Assembly: GCF_039862785.1 (NCBI RefSeq)
Contig: NZ_CP156795.1
Coordinates: 930,001 to 994,000, forward strand
Source of the DNA: Acinetobacter sp. ANC 7912
Lineage (GTDB): Bacteria > Pseudomonadota > Gammaproteobacteria > Pseudomonadales > Moraxellaceae
DNA: 64,000 nt
Reading direction: 5' to 3'
The position numbers and the translations under genes were made by a program. The notes under the pieces are model-generated. The model saw only the letters and a program-made list of their open reading frames with translations, did no database searches and had not been told where the DNA came from. Position 1 is the stretch's first letter; each line of letters starts with the position of its first letter. Below are positions 38,632-49,612 of the stretch, one piece after another.

Positions 38632-39300
38632 ATGAGCTGTACTTTCCAATTTCCCCAAGCCCCTGAGCATTTACTGCAAGCCTTACACCAAGTCATTCCC
38701 AATTGTGAATTAATGGCACAACAGCTGCCGGAAACACCGATTTCATTGTGGTTGATTCCACCAGTATTTCCAACGGATAAGCTAGATGATGAAGTGATTC
38801 GCCGGATTTGGAACGATACACCGTATTGGATCTTCTGCTGGGCGTCGGGTTTGGCGATGGCACAGTGGCTCCTAGCAGAACCGCATCATGTCAAAGATAA
38901 AGTGGTGCTAGATTTTGGTGCAGGTTCAGGTGTCGTGGCGATTGCCGCGAAAATGGCAGGGGCTAAGCGTGTCATCTGCTGTGACATTGATCAGGTTAGT
39001 CTGGATGCCTGTCGTGCCAATGCTGAACTGAATCATGTCGAGCTGGAATATCTGGATGATCTGTATAAAGCAGAGCAGGTGGATATCCTGTTAGCAGCTG
39101 ATGTTTTATATGACCAGTGCAACCGTTTCTTCCTTGATGAATTCCTGAAATTCGCTCCAGAAGTGTGGGTGGCTGACAGTCGGGTAAAAAACTTTAGCCA
39201 TCCGAAATATGAAAAATTGGATGAGCGTAGCGCGACCACTTGGCCTGATTTGGATGAATCACCTGAATTCCGTAATGTGAGTTTCTATAAAACTTTATAA
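38632..39300 (+). CDS. Class I SAM-dependent methyltransferase
   Basis: 222 residues. Motif I is VVLDFGAGSGVVAIAAK (about 88-104), followed by VICCDIDQVSLDACRANAELN (motif post-I) and DILLAADVLYD at the position of motif II. This arrangement, with an N-terminal WIFCWASGLAMAQWLL segment, is like the protein N-lysine methyltransferases (ETFB-KMT / Nnt1-like group). The exact substrate is not evident. It stands alone between the repeat and a bidirectional terminator. Confidence 0.85.
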   Translation: MSCTFQFPQAPEHLLQALHQVIPNCELMAQQLPETPISLWLIPPVFPTDKLDDEVIRRIWNDTPYWIFCWASGLAMAQWLLAEPHHVKDKVVLDFGAGSGVVAIAAKMAGAKRVICCDIDQVSLDACRANAELNHVELEYLDDLYKAEQVDILLAADVLYDQCNRFFLDEFLKFAPEVWVADSRVKNFSHPKYEKLDERSATTWPDLDESPEFRNVSFYKTL

Positions 39301-39315
39301 GCACGAGCAATACAA

Positions 39316-39344
39316 ACAAAAAAAAGGGCATTTAGCCCTTTTTT
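39316..39344. terminator. Bidirectional terminator
   Basis: AAAAAAGGGC / GCCCTTTTTT stem with an ATTTA loop, between the convergent methyltransferase and lipoprotein genes. Confidence 0.9.
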
Positions 39345-39357
39345 CAAATCTCAACCA

Positions 39358-39783
39358 TTAAGAACAGGTGAACTGAATCACGCGTAATGTACTTGGGCGA
39401 GCATTCAGTGCATCACGTACGCCTGGATTTTCGGTATTGTACAGGTCAGGCGTGTTACTTAAGCTGATTTGTGCGCGGGTATTACCTAACTGGCGACCAT
39501 ATTGCTGATCTGCCAGAGCAGTATTACTAATTTCATTGCTGCTTAACACAGTAACATTCCAGCTCTTCGATGAACCGAGTACCTGTCTGCAGGCTGACTG
39601 CAAACGTGCTTCATCTCTGCTGGCTTTGCCAGAAAGTGTATAACGCAACGTTGCGCTATTTGCACCCTGTTCAATCACTTCGTAGCCAGTCTGACCGTTA
39701 TACGGTTGTGGGGTGGTTTGACATGCTGCCAAGCTTAAAGAACCGATTGCTACACCCAGTAAAACAACTGTTTTTTTCATCAT
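39358..39783 (-). CDS. Hypothetical lipoprotein
   Basis: I start at the first ATG of the MMKKTVVLLG pair (39783), behind a GGGAAA ribosome site; the longer frame lacks one. This gives 141 residues: a signal peptide with lipobox SLAAC and lipidation Cys at about residue 21, then TTPQPYNGQTGY. The mature part is small and mixed alpha/beta, with CRQVLGSSKSWNVTV and a C-terminal Cys. No family recognised with certainty. It stands alone. Confidence 0.75.
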   Translation of the reverse strand: MMKKTVVLLGVAIGSLSLAACQTTPQPYNGQTGYEVIEQGANSATLRYTLSGKASRDEARLQSACRQVLGSSKSWNVTVLSSNEISNTALADQQYGRQLGNTRAQISLSNTPDLYNTENPGVRDALNARPSTLRVIQFTCS

Positions 39784-39862
39784 GATGATTTCCCATATTT
39801 TTATCTGACAAGTATGCCATAGCAGTGAAAAAGCGGAATGGCAGCAAACATAAAATTCCAAT

Positions 39863-39897
39863 AAAAAAGCTTTCCGAATGTTTCCACCCGGAAAGCT
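39863..39897 (-). terminator. Terminator of 2-oxoglutarate permease gene
   Basis: On the minus strand AGCTTTCCG / CGGAAAGCT pair across a 12-nt loop, followed by six T. Confidence 0.85.
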
Positions 39898-39916
39898 CCT
39901 AAAGCAATACAGTTAC

Positions 39917-41236
39917 TTAGTCATCAGTAATCATGCTGTGCTTTTTGGTGTCTTTCATAAAGACATAAGTCAATAGTGACAAAGCAATCATGAAAGTAAT
40001 GTAGTAGAAGAAATAGTTTTCATGACCGGCGTTTTTAAAGCTTAAAGCCACCAGTTCGGCAGTACCACCAAACAGAGTGTTGGCAATCGCGTAAGGCAGT
40101 GCTACACCCAGGGCACGGATATGAGCTGGGAACAGTTCAGCTTTCACCACCGCATTAATCGCTGTATAACCAGTCACAATCACCATACCACTCATGCATA
40201 GCATAAATGCAGTAGTTGGACTGGTAGTAGAACCTAGGCCATTGAAGATTGGGATGGTGAATAGTACACCCAGTACACCAAATGCAATCATAATTGGTTT
40301 GCGGCCGATGCGGTCAGAAAGGGCGCCAATCACCGGTTGCAGTAACATAAATACAAAGATGGCAAGGGTGGTGATTTCAGTTGCTGTGGTTTTTTCAAAA
40401 CCAGAGGTATTGACCAGATATTTTTGCAGGTAAGTGGTAAAGGTGTTGAAGGCCAAAGTACCACCGGCAGTCAGCATGATTACGGTAAATGCCTGTTTAG
40501 GGTATTTGGTGAATAATGCAAGGGCACCAGATTTCGGACCACCTTTTTTCGCTTGTTCCACTGCCTGTTTTGCAGATTGGGTTTCAACCAGACCACGACG
40601 GATCCAGAATACGACAATCGCCAGGAAAGCGCCGATCAGGAAGGGAATACGCCAACCCCATTCAGTCAGTTGTGTTTCAGTCAACGTACGTTGCAGGAAG
40701 ATCAGTACACAGAGTGCTAACAGCTGACCTGAAATCAGGGTCACATATTGGAAGCTTGAGTAGAAACCACGATGATTTTTACCCGCCATTTCAGTCAGGT
40801 AAGTGGCACTTGAACCATATTCACCACCGACACTGAGACCTTGCAGCAAACGCGCGAACAACAGCAGTGCAGGAGCCAGCATGCCGACCGAATCATAAGT
40901 TGGGGCACAGGCAATAATCAGCGAGCCGACACACATCAATGAAACTGAAAGGGTTAAACCTGCTTTACGGCCTTTACGGTCTGCGTAAATCCCCATAATC
41001 CATGCGCCAATCGGGCGCATCAGGAAGCCCAGTGCGAAGACAGCAGCGGCTTGCAGGAGTTTTACGGTGTTGTCACCATCCGGGAAGAACTGAGAAGCGA
41101 AATATAAGGTAAAGGCAGCGTAGACATACCAGTCGTACCATTCGACCAGGTTACCTGCAGAACCACCGAGAATGGATTTAACCCGTGTTTTACGGTCAAG
41201 CTGCGGTGCAACAGCTTCAGAAAGGGGCTGATTCAC
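39917..41236 (-). CDS. kgtP: MFS 2-oxoglutarate permease (KgtP-like, MHS family)
   Basis: Proton symporter of the metabolite:H+ symporter family in the inner membrane, with about 12 helices. Signature segments: GNLVEWYDWYVYA, FLMRPIGAWIMG, ADRKGRKAGLTLSV and RLLQGLSVGGEYG with SATYLTEMA, all close to E. coli KgtP as I recall it. I prefer the GTG start at 41236 (GTG AAT CAG), with GGAG 7 nt upstream, giving 439 residues; an ATG 33 bp further up extends the frame. Uptake of 2-oxoglutarate fits the TCA and gdhA context, but a related dicarboxylate is possible. Confidence 0.85.
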   Translation of the reverse strand: MNQPLSEAVAPQLDRKTRVKSILGGSAGNLVEWYDWYVYAAFTLYFASQFFPDGDNTVKLLQAAAVFALGFLMRPIGAWIMGIYADRKGRKAGLTLSVSLMCVGSLIIACAPTYDSVGMLAPALLLFARLLQGLSVGGEYGSSATYLTEMAGKNHRGFYSSFQYVTLISGQLLALCVLIFLQRTLTETQLTEWGWRIPFLIGAFLAIVVFWIRRGLVETQSAKQAVEQAKKGGPKSGALALFTKYPKQAFTVIMLTAGGTLAFNTFTTYLQKYLVNTSGFEKTTATEITTLAIFVFMLLQPVIGALSDRIGRKPIMIAFGVLGVLFTIPIFNGLGSTTSPTTAFMLCMSGMVIVTGYTAINAVVKAELFPAHIRALGVALPYAIANTLFGGTAELVALSFKNAGHENYFFYYITFMIALSLLTYVFMKDTKKHSMITDD

Positions 41237-41583
41237 AACATTGCTCCAAAGGAATGCTGTAAAACACATCTTTTTTACATTTTCATTACTATAAAATCTA
41301 AAAAGGTATGTTTTAGTGAGAAGGAAAATGGGGAGATTTCATATACTTATACGCCTGCAACTTTTCGCTTTTTATAGGACTTTAGTCTTAATAAATAAGA
41401 GAAGTTTCAAATATTTTTATAAAACAAAAATTTACCATTTGTTTAGAGTAATTACTTGATTTTAATAATAGATTGATTGCCTAAATATTGTTCTTTAATG
41501 AATAGAGGTAGCGTTTAGAAAATATAGTTATTTAGATATAAAACAGATCAAAAAGTGGTGATGCCCTTAATCTTAAAGCAATA
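41237..41583. promoter_or_regulatory. Intergenic region kgtP / pckG
   Basis: About 350 bp, AT-rich, no gene seen. It contains the promoter of the leftward kgtP gene. Confidence 0.4.
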
Positions 41584-41611
41584 AAAAAAGGCCGCTTACG
41601 CGACCTTTTTA
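41584..41611 (-). terminator. pckG terminator
   Basis: On the minus strand AAGGTCGC / GCGGCCTT with a GTAA loop and a T7 tail, 14 bp after the pckG stop. Confidence 0.88.
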
Positions 41612-41624
41612 TTTAAATCAGCAA

Positions 41625-43454
41625 TTAAGCAGATTTAACAGCTTCCAGAAGCTCAGCTTGGCGTTTGATTAACGCAGCTGGCATACGGTCGCCTAATTTG
41701 TTGAACAATTCAGTGTGGCTTTCAAGTTCTTTGATCCATTGATCTTTGTCTTGAGAAGTTACTAGGTCAAACTGTTCTTTAGTGAAGTCAGAACCAGTCC
41801 AGTTCAACTGTTCGTAAGTTGGAACACGGCCAATTGGTGTTTCAACAGCGTCTGCACGACCTTCACAACGATCGATGATCCACTCAAGAACACGCATGTT
41901 TTGACCGAAACCAGGCCATACGAAGTTGCCTTCAGCATCACGACGGAACCAGTTCACGTTGTAGATGCCAGGAAGCTTGTTGCCAGCAGCAGCTGCTTTA
42001 GCACCAACTTTTTCACCCATTTCTAACCAGTGAGTGAAGTAGTCTGCCATGTTGTAACCAGCGAATGGAAGCATCGCGAATGGGTCACGGCGTACCACAC
42101 CTTGTTGACCCACTGCAGCTGCAGTAGTTTCAGAACCCATAGTTGCTGCTTTATAAACACCGTCAACCCAGTCAAATGCTTCAGATACTAGAGGCACTGT
42201 GTCGGCACGACGACCACCAAAGATGAACGCAGAAATTGGAACACCTGCTGGATTTTCCCAGTCAGCATCAATAGAAGGACATTGAGCTGCAGAAACTGTG
42301 AAACGAGCATTAGGATGTGCTGCTTTTTCTTCGCCAGTGTGTGGTTGGCCTTTCCAGTTAGTCAGGTTAGCAGGCGCTTCTTTAGTCAGACCTTCCCACC
42401 ATACTTCACCGTTGTCAGTTACCGCTACGTTAGTGTAGATCACGTCTTTGTGCAGGGTAGCCATACAGTTCGGGTTAGTTTTGGTGTTTGTACCAGGTGC
42501 TACACCGAAGAAACCAGCTTCTGGGTTGATTGCATATAAACGACCATCTTCACCTGGTTTGATCCAGGCAATATCGTCACCTACAGTTTCAATTTTCCAG
42601 CCTTCGTAACCTGCTGGTGGAATCAGCATCGCGAAGTTAGTTTTACCACAAGCTGATGGGAATGCCGCTGCGATGTAGTGTTTTTCACCTTGTGGGTTAG
42701 TCACGCCAAGGATCAGCATGTGTTCAGCTAACCAGCCTTGTTGACGACCCATGTAAGATGCAATACGTAACGCCAGGCATTTTTTACCTAATAGTGCGTT
42801 ACCGCCGTAACCTGAACCGAAAGACCAGATTTCGCGAGTTTCTGGATAATGCACGATGTATTTTTCAGGGTTGCAAGGCCATGCAACGTCTTTTTGACCT
42901 TCTTCTAATGGTGCGCCAACTGTGTGTACACATGGAACGAATTCGCCATCAGTGCCAAGAACGTCATAAACTGCTTTACCCATACGTGCCATTTTAGACA
43001 TGCTTACTGCAACGTATGGAGAATCAGTGATTTCAATACCGATGTGGGCAATATGAGAACCTAAAGGACCCATAGAGAAAGGAACCACGTACATAGTACG
43101 GCCTTTCATTGCGCCATCAAATAAACCGTTAAGGCGAGCACGCATTTCTGCAGGCGCTTCCCAGTTGTTAGTTGCGCCAGCATCTTCTTTATTTTCTGAA
43201 CAGATAAAAGTACGACCTTCAACACGAGCAACGTCAGAAGGGTCAGAATTTGCAAGATAAGAACCCGGATGTTTTTCTGGGTTAAGCGCTTGCATTGTGC
43301 CGTTAGCGATCATCAAGTCGATGAGACGTTGATATTCTTCTGCGCTACCGTCACACCATTCAATTTTTGCTGGTTTTGTTAATTTAGCAATCTCTTCCAC
43401 CCAGGCAATAAGCTTAGGGTGACGAACGAATTCTGGTGCGTTCACTTGGGTCAT
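41625..43454 (-). CDS. pckG: Phosphoenolpyruvate carboxykinase (GTP)
   Basis: Converts oxaloacetate and GTP to PEP, the first step of gluconeogenesis from TCA intermediates. I start at ATG 43454 (MTQVNAPEF, 609 residues) with AGG 9 nt upstream, rather than nine codons earlier. The GTP-type family is shown by the P-loop FPSACGKTN near residue 280, the hyper-reactive Cys in it, [17 protein letters not shown], and [19 protein letters not shown]. Monocistronic with its own terminator. Confidence 0.97.
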   Translation of the reverse strand: MTQVNAPEFVRHPKLIAWVEEIAKLTKPAKIEWCDGSAEEYQRLIDLMIANGTMQALNPEKHPGSYLANSDPSDVARVEGRTFICSENKEDAGATNNWEAPAEMRARLNGLFDGAMKGRTMYVVPFSMGPLGSHIAHIGIEITDSPYVAVSMSKMARMGKAVYDVLGTDGEFVPCVHTVGAPLEEGQKDVAWPCNPEKYIVHYPETREIWSFGSGYGGNALLGKKCLALRIASYMGRQQGWLAEHMLILGVTNPQGEKHYIAAAFPSACGKTNFAMLIPPAGYEGWKIETVGDDIAWIKPGEDGRLYAINPEAGFFGVAPGTNTKTNPNCMATLHKDVIYTNVAVTDNGEVWWEGLTKEAPANLTNWKGQPHTGEEKAAHPNARFTVSAAQCPSIDADWENPAGVPISAFIFGGRRADTVPLVSEAFDWVDGVYKAATMGSETTAAAVGQQGVVRRDPFAMLPFAGYNMADYFTHWLEMGEKVGAKAAAAGNKLPGIYNVNWFRRDAEGNFVWPGFGQNMRVLEWIIDRCEGRADAVETPIGRVPTYEQLNWTGSDFTKEQFDLVTSQDKDQWIKELESHTELFNKLGDRMPAALIKRQAELLEAVKSA

Positions 43455-44003
43455 GGTGAGGCCTATCTCAAAAGTGTACAAATATGTACAAAGTATAGTC
43501 TGGGTGATGAAAATACCGCCCAGATGAAATATGAAAAAAAGTGGCTGTATTAAAGCATAAAATCACAAAAAAAATAAGACTTAAGCAGGGTTAGAGTGAA
43601 ATTGTCACAAAATGCAATTCTTAAATTAAATGATTTAATAACAAGAAGATAGACGTGAGTGTAGTGCTGAAACTTTGTATTTATTTCAATGATGTGTAAT
43701 ATTTTATGAAGATATAACTTTAAAAATCAAAACATTATTATTTTGCGCCGAACGCAGCTCATCATTGATTAAATAAATGATGGTAATTCGAATTTTGCAT
43801 AGACCCTATGAATGTGTTTAGAAATTATTCACAGTTGCTTAAGATTTTCTCAATTCGGTTTAATCTTTGCACTATATTGATTTTATATATTTTTTTTCTA
43901 TTGTATAGAATGATTTAGGTATAGCTAAAAGGCTGAATTTTTATTGTGCCCAAGCGATTCAACTCACGTTGTTGAAGTATAGAGTTGGTATTAGGGTTCT
44001 TGG
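43455..44003. promoter_or_regulatory. Intergenic region upstream of pckG
   Basis: About 550 bp, AT-rich. It contains the pckG promoter on the minus strand and, at the right end, the leader of a possible 23-codon gene. No other coding frame is seen. Confidence 0.4.
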
Positions 44004-44075
44004 ATGAAATTTTTAATCTTAACTTTTGTAATTTTTCTGACACAACTGATCGTCGTCTATAAATTAGCTATATAA
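44004..44075 (+). CDS. Possible 23-residue single-helix membrane peptide
   Basis: ATG 44004 is preceded by AGGG at a 7-nt spacing. It opens a 23-codon frame reading MKFLILTFVIFLTQ and then LIVVYKLAI, a hydrophobic helix with a Lys near each end. The TAA stop is part of the IS982 target duplication TATATAA, and the stop is the same with or without the insertion. Very short, so support is limited to the ribosome site, composition and topology. Confidence 0.4.
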   Translation: MKFLILTFVIFLTQLIVVYKLAI

Positions 44076-45050
44076 ACGCCAATCTCAACTTTTTAAGTCA
44101 TTGAAATAAAAAGGACATAACCTCATTTTAAATCCGTCTATGAAAATAAAATTACAGTTATGTCCACTGAAGAATTTATCATCATTGTCTATTTAATCAT
44201 AGAGGAAATTTACCCAACTATAGTCTCTGAACCATTAAGAAAACGTGGTTTTCCACCTGCTTTAACCGATATTGAAATTATCACAATGCAAATTGTTGGT
44301 GAGTGTCTCAAAATGGATACGGATAAAAGCATATGGATGTTTTTTAAAAACAATTACTTAAGTTGGTTCCCTCATTTAGGTTCATATCCTAACTTTTGTA
44401 AGCATTGTGCAAACTTATGGCAAGTTCATCAAAAAATCACAGCCCAATTAACTGCACATTATGGTCAGGATCATATTCATTTTATTGATGGATTTCCTAT
44501 ACCTGTTTGTCGTTATAGTCGAGCAAAAAGACACAAGAATTTCAAAGAACATGCAGGTTTTAGTTATTGTGCTGCACAACAAGAGAAATACTATGGTTTT
44601 AAAGGGCATCTTGTAATTAATTTGGAGGGTATGATTACTGGCTATACTTTCGCTCCAGCAAATGTAGATGAGCGTGATGTTGCACCAGAAATCACAGAAA
44701 ATATTCATGGGTTACTAGGTGCAGATAAAGGTTACTTAAGACCCAGCTTGAAAGAATACTATAAATTTCAGTATGTTGATCTACAAACTCCTTTAAGAAA
44801 GAATATGCCGGACTCTAGATCTCAAGAATCAATGAGGTTGCTTATGAGAGCACGAAGGAAAATTGAAACGGTCATTGGTCAATTAACTGATCGCTTTAAT
44901 ATTCAAAAAGTAAGGGCAAGAGATTTATGGCATTTATCGCATCGTTTTATCAGAAAGATTTTGTCACATACGGTCTGCGTCGTTATGAATAAAAAATGTG
45001 GTTATTCGCCGATTCAATTTGAAAAGCTTATTTAAAGTTGAGATTGGCGT
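44076..45050 (+). mobile_element. IS982-family element with 7-bp target duplication
   Basis: 975 bp. The ends ACGCCAATCTCAACTTT are perfect inverted repeats of 17 bp. They are flanked by the direct repeat TATATAA (44069-44075 and 45051-45057). A single intact transposase gene fills the element. Confidence 0.93.
44160..45035 (+). CDS. IS982-family transposase
   Basis: 291 residues with no internal stop. Family features include an N-terminal helical region (FPPALTDIEIITMQIVGECLK), HFIDGFPIPVCRYSRAKRH with the first catalytic Asp, the YYGFKGHLVINLEG segment, LLGADKGYL with the second Asp, and RARRKIETVIGQLTDRF with the Glu. Probably functional. Confidence 0.93.
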   Translation: MSTEEFIIIVYLIIEEIYPTIVSEPLRKRGFPPALTDIEIITMQIVGECLKMDTDKSIWMFFKNNYLSWFPHLGSYPNFCKHCANLWQVHQKITAQLTAHYGQDHIHFIDGFPIPVCRYSRAKRHKNFKEHAGFSYCAAQQEKYYGFKGHLVINLEGMITGYTFAPANVDERDVAPEITENIHGLLGADKGYLRPSLKEYYKFQYVDLQTPLRKNMPDSRSQESMRLLMRARRKIETVIGQLTDRFNIQKVRARDLWHLSHRFIRKILSHTVCVVMNKKCGYSPIQFEKLI

Positions 45051-45057
45051 TATATAA

Positions 45058-45461
45058 ATAAGTAGGGCATAAGGATCAGGCTTTAGTCAGTTGCCAAAAG
45101 GTGAATAACGCATATTCATCTCTTCCATGCGAATGCCTATCTAGCAGAACATTATATAATGTTGAAGTCTTAAGAAGAGAAGAATGAAAGAGCGAAGGGA
45201 ACTTAAATCTAGATCTCTGGCGTAAAAGAAATTTACACTTTAGAAGTAGGTTATTTTGCTCAATTTTGACTTTAATGAGTTTCCTTATTTTTGTCTAAAA
45301 CATTTCCTATAAAAGTCTCTAAAAGTGTTGTCACGCAAAGAAAATGATGAAAAATACTAAAGCCGGGTCTAATTCTGAGGTTGAATGGATTAAAAAATAA
45401 CCAAAAACAAGATTCTCCTACTAAAAAAATTAAAAAAAATGAATTTTTTTTTGTTTTAGCC
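45058..45461. other. Intergenic stretch between IS982 and groES promoter
   Basis: About 400 bp, no gene seen. A 61-codon frame starting at 45381 overlaps the groES promoter and is low complexity (Lys runs), so it is not called. Confidence 0.4.
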
Positions 45462-45490
45462 CTTGAAGCGATTTATTCCATCTCCATAAA
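45462..45490 (+). promoter_or_regulatory. Sigma32 (heat-shock) promoter of groESL
   Basis: CTTGAA at 45462-45467 and CTCCATAA at 45482-45489 are separated by 14 bp. This fits the sigma32 consensus CTTGAAA - 13/14 - CCCCATNT with few mismatches. It lies about 90 bp before the groES start. No CIRCE inverted repeat is present. Confidence 0.75.
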
Positions 45491-45577
45491 AAGGACATCA
45501 AAAAGTTTTGATGGTGACCAGGGAATAATGAGTCATCATCAGTCATCAAAAAAAGACTTAGTCTGATGGAGTTAAAT

Positions 45578-45868
45578 ATGAGCAACATTCGTCCATTACA
45601 TGACCGCGTTGTTATTCGTCGTGTTGAAGAAGAAACTAAAACAGCTGGCGGTATTTTACTTCCAGGTTCTGCTGCAGAAAAACCAGCGCAAGGGGAAATT
45701 ATTGCAGTTGGTAATGGTCAAATCACTGACAATGGCGTACGCGCGTTAGATGTAAAAGTTGGCGACAAAGTATTGTTCGGTACCTATGCGGGTACAACTG
45801 TAAAAGTAAACGGTGAAGAACTTCTCATCATGAAAGAATCTGACATTTTAGCGGTTCTGGAAGACTAA
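45578..45868 (+). CDS. groES: Co-chaperonin GroES
   Basis: 10-kDa heptameric lid of the GroEL chaperonin. Start ATG 45578 ([19 protein letters not shown], 96 residues) with GGAG 7 nt upstream; the frame from 45566 includes the ribosome site. The mobile loop ([14 protein letters not shown]) and the [12 protein letters not shown] roof region are intact. Followed by groEL after 72 bp. Confidence 0.98.
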   Translation: MSNIRPLHDRVVIRRVEEETKTAGGILLPGSAAEKPAQGEIIAVGNGQITDNGVRALDVKVGDKVLFGTYAGTTVKVNGEELLIMKESDILAVLED

Positions 45869-45922
45869 TCTTCGCTAAAAAACGATCTTACATATTCCAT
45901 TTCAGATTTTGTAAAGATATAA

Positions 45923-47575
<1,653 letters not shown>

Positions 47576-47597
47576 TTCATCATCCGATCATTGATCC

Positions 47598-47627
47598 AAA
47601 AAAATCCCCGCTTTTGCGGGGATTTTT
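47598..47627 (+). terminator. groESL terminator
   Basis: AAAATCCCCGC / GCGGGGATTTT stem with a TTTT loop and T tail, 22 bp after groEL. Confidence 0.92.
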
Positions 47628-47647
47628 TATTGGGCTATTTATATAAT

Positions 47648-48136
47648 TTAATTCATCTCTTTCACTAACTTGTAATTCAGACTGCTATTAATTTTCTCGC
47701 CTGTCTGGATATCGCGGACTTCGACAAAATTTTCTCCAACAAAGAATTTACGGTTTTCACCTTTTTCGTCCAGTGTAATGATGGAAGGCTGATTCGGATC
47801 GAAGCTAAAACTACCTTTAGTTTTTACTTCGGTATTTTTAGTGTCTGAAATATACTCTTCTTTGAGTTCATAAGTTTTGTCTGGATGTAACTCCAGTTCT
47901 ATATTGATTCCTTCACAATCCGCACAAGGGAAAGTCCCTTTATATTCACCCGCCCAGTCCAATGAAGTTTCTGCAGTATCCCCGACAGTAGTATTCTTTG
48001 GCATACTTGGTGCATTGTTTTGCATAGCTGTTTGTTGATCAGGATTTTCTACAGTTGAAGGTTGTTGGGTTTTAGAGCATGCAGTTAATCCTAAGGCGAC
48101 TATCGTAACTGTAACAAGAAGGAGAGTATTTTTCAT
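47648..48136 (-). CDS. NlpE-like lipoprotein
   Basis: 162 residues with a lipoprotein signal (MKNTLLLVTVTIVALGLTAC, lipobox LTAC20), a Ser/Thr/Gln-rich linker, then the NlpE N-terminal domain: WAGEYKGTFPCADCEGINIELEL with the CxxC pair, and TYELKEEY. E. coli NlpE senses surface contact and envelope/copper stress; this protein lacks the second (OB) domain, like many non-enteric NlpE proteins. Convergent with groEL across a terminator. Confidence 0.85.
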   Translation of the reverse strand: MKNTLLLVTVTIVALGLTACSKTQQPSTVENPDQQTAMQNNAPSMPKNTTVGDTAETSLDWAGEYKGTFPCADCEGINIELELHPDKTYELKEEYISDTKNTEVKTKGSFSFDPNQPSIITLDEKGENRKFFVGENFVEVRDIQTGEKINSSLNYKLVKEMN

Positions 48137-48414
48137 TTTTCTGAACTCATGAATATATTTCTTAATTTAAAAGATAAAAATTTAGAAATCAAAAAAGTAG
48201 TGGAACTTTGTAAATGATAGTATTGTTGCTAAGCAATGTGCTCAAAGAAAGCCATTAGAGATTTAATCTAATTTAATATTTAAAAAAGAGAACTATGAAG
48301 TAGAAGCGATAAAACCTCGAAAGAAGAATACAGGCAGAAATAAGACGCTATACAAGAAGTGCATCTTTTGCCTAAATCGCTCAATCTTTATTATCAGTGG
48401 GTAAGGAGGGGATG

Positions 48415-49572
48415 ATGTTAAGTGATAAAGAAAATGAAATTATTGAACTCATTTATGATGCTGCCTTAAATCCAGAGTTTTGGAATAAAGTATTGGGAGA
48501 AATTGTTGCATTTACCAAGAGTACTACGGCGATTTATACCTATCTGGACCAATTAAATCCTGAACAGAATTTTGTATTGACCCATAATATTCCTGCTGAA
48601 GGCCTGGCAAATTACCATAAAGAACATCTTGATGTCATTGATATGAAATTACATGGGGAGACCATGAAAGCATTGGGCGTTGGGCGTTGCTATACCTTGG
48701 ATAGTAAACCCTATGAGCTTATGCAAAATACAGATGCACAAAAATTTTATTTAAAGTGTCTAAAACCTTCCAATATACGCTATCTGAATGGGGTGTTATT
48801 GGAGCATGGAGCTTATAAATGGGCGATGTTCGCAGTCCATCGTGCAGATCAATTGGAGAGTTATAGTGAACAGGATAAAAAAATACTGGAAAGATTCGGA
48901 AAGCATCTAAGACGATCACTGCAAATTTATCGACAGATTATTGAATTGAAAAATGAAAATAGTAAAAACACTCAAATTCTGGATAAATTAAAAGTGGGTG
49001 TTATTTTACTGAATGAAAATATGGAGCTTAGATTCAGCAACCAGTATGCTCAAAATATTCTGAATCAAACCCAGTTATTATGGGTTGATCAAAAGCAACG
49101 TATAAAAACCTTAGCACAGTACCAGCCACAATTAGAAAGCCTGATCCAAAGTGTGTTAAATAAAAACTCTAAAGCTGCAATCAATCATGAAATAGGTGGA
49201 GTACTCTGTATTAAAAACGCAGAAGAGCATCCACTGATGCTAACTATAGTGCCTTTAAATTATATTCCAGATCATGAATTTATAAAGATTAATAAAGCAG
49301 TCGCAATTTTTATCAGTCAATTAAATTCTCGATATTCACTGTCTACTAAGGTCATGAAAGAGGTATATGGTTTATCACCAAGAGAAATTGAAATTTGTGA
49401 GCTATTTTTAAATGGCTATGATTTAGAGAGTATTAGTCAGTACTGTAAAATTACCATGAGCTCCTTAAGAACTTATTTGAAAACGATTTATTCTAAGACC
49501 AAATGTACTTCCCAAGTGGAATTACTTCGGTTGTTGATGGGCTTAACTTTAAATTTTGAGCATATTGAATAA
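48415..49572 (+). CDS. LuxR-type transcriptional regulator with N-terminal sensor region
   Basis: 385 residues from ATG 48415, 5 nt after the AAGGAGG box; two earlier starts (48397, 48412) are possible. The last ~65 residues form a LuxR/GerE helix-turn-helix: YGLSPREIEICELFLNGYDLE, then ISQYCKITMSSLRTYLKTIYSKT. The first 300 residues hold no response-regulator receiver domain. The middle (about 195-300, LDKLKVGVILLNENMELRFSNQYAQ) looks PAS-like. The ligand is unknown. It faces the large lipoprotein gene across a palindrome and may or may not control it. Confidence 0.85.
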   Translation: MLSDKENEIIELIYDAALNPEFWNKVLGEIVAFTKSTTAIYTYLDQLNPEQNFVLTHNIPAEGLANYHKEHLDVIDMKLHGETMKALGVGRCYTLDSKPYELMQNTDAQKFYLKCLKPSNIRYLNGVLLEHGAYKWAMFAVHRADQLESYSEQDKKILERFGKHLRRSLQIYRQIIELKNENSKNTQILDKLKVGVILLNENMELRFSNQYAQNILNQTQLLWVDQKQRIKTLAQYQPQLESLIQSVLNKNSKAAINHEIGGVLCIKNAEEHPLMLTIVPLNYIPDHEFIKINKAVAIFISQLNSRYSLSTKVMKEVYGLSPREIEICELFLNGYDLESISQYCKITMSSLRTYLKTIYSKTKCTSQVELLRLLMGLTLNFEHIE

Positions 49573-49600
49573 CTTAGCCTAATCAAGGATTAGGCTAAGT
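49572..49600. terminator. Perfect 13-bp palindrome between convergent genes
   Basis: ACTTAGCCTAATC / GATTAGGCTAAGT with an AAG loop starts at the last base of the luxR-type stop codon. There is no T-run. It probably acts as a bidirectional 3' hairpin. Confidence 0.6.
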
Positions 49601-49612
49601 ATGTGTAAATTA

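Noticed and set aside
45381..45566. 61-codon frame before groES
   Set aside because: Lys-rich low-complexity frame running through the heat-shock promoter; chance opening in A-rich DNA.
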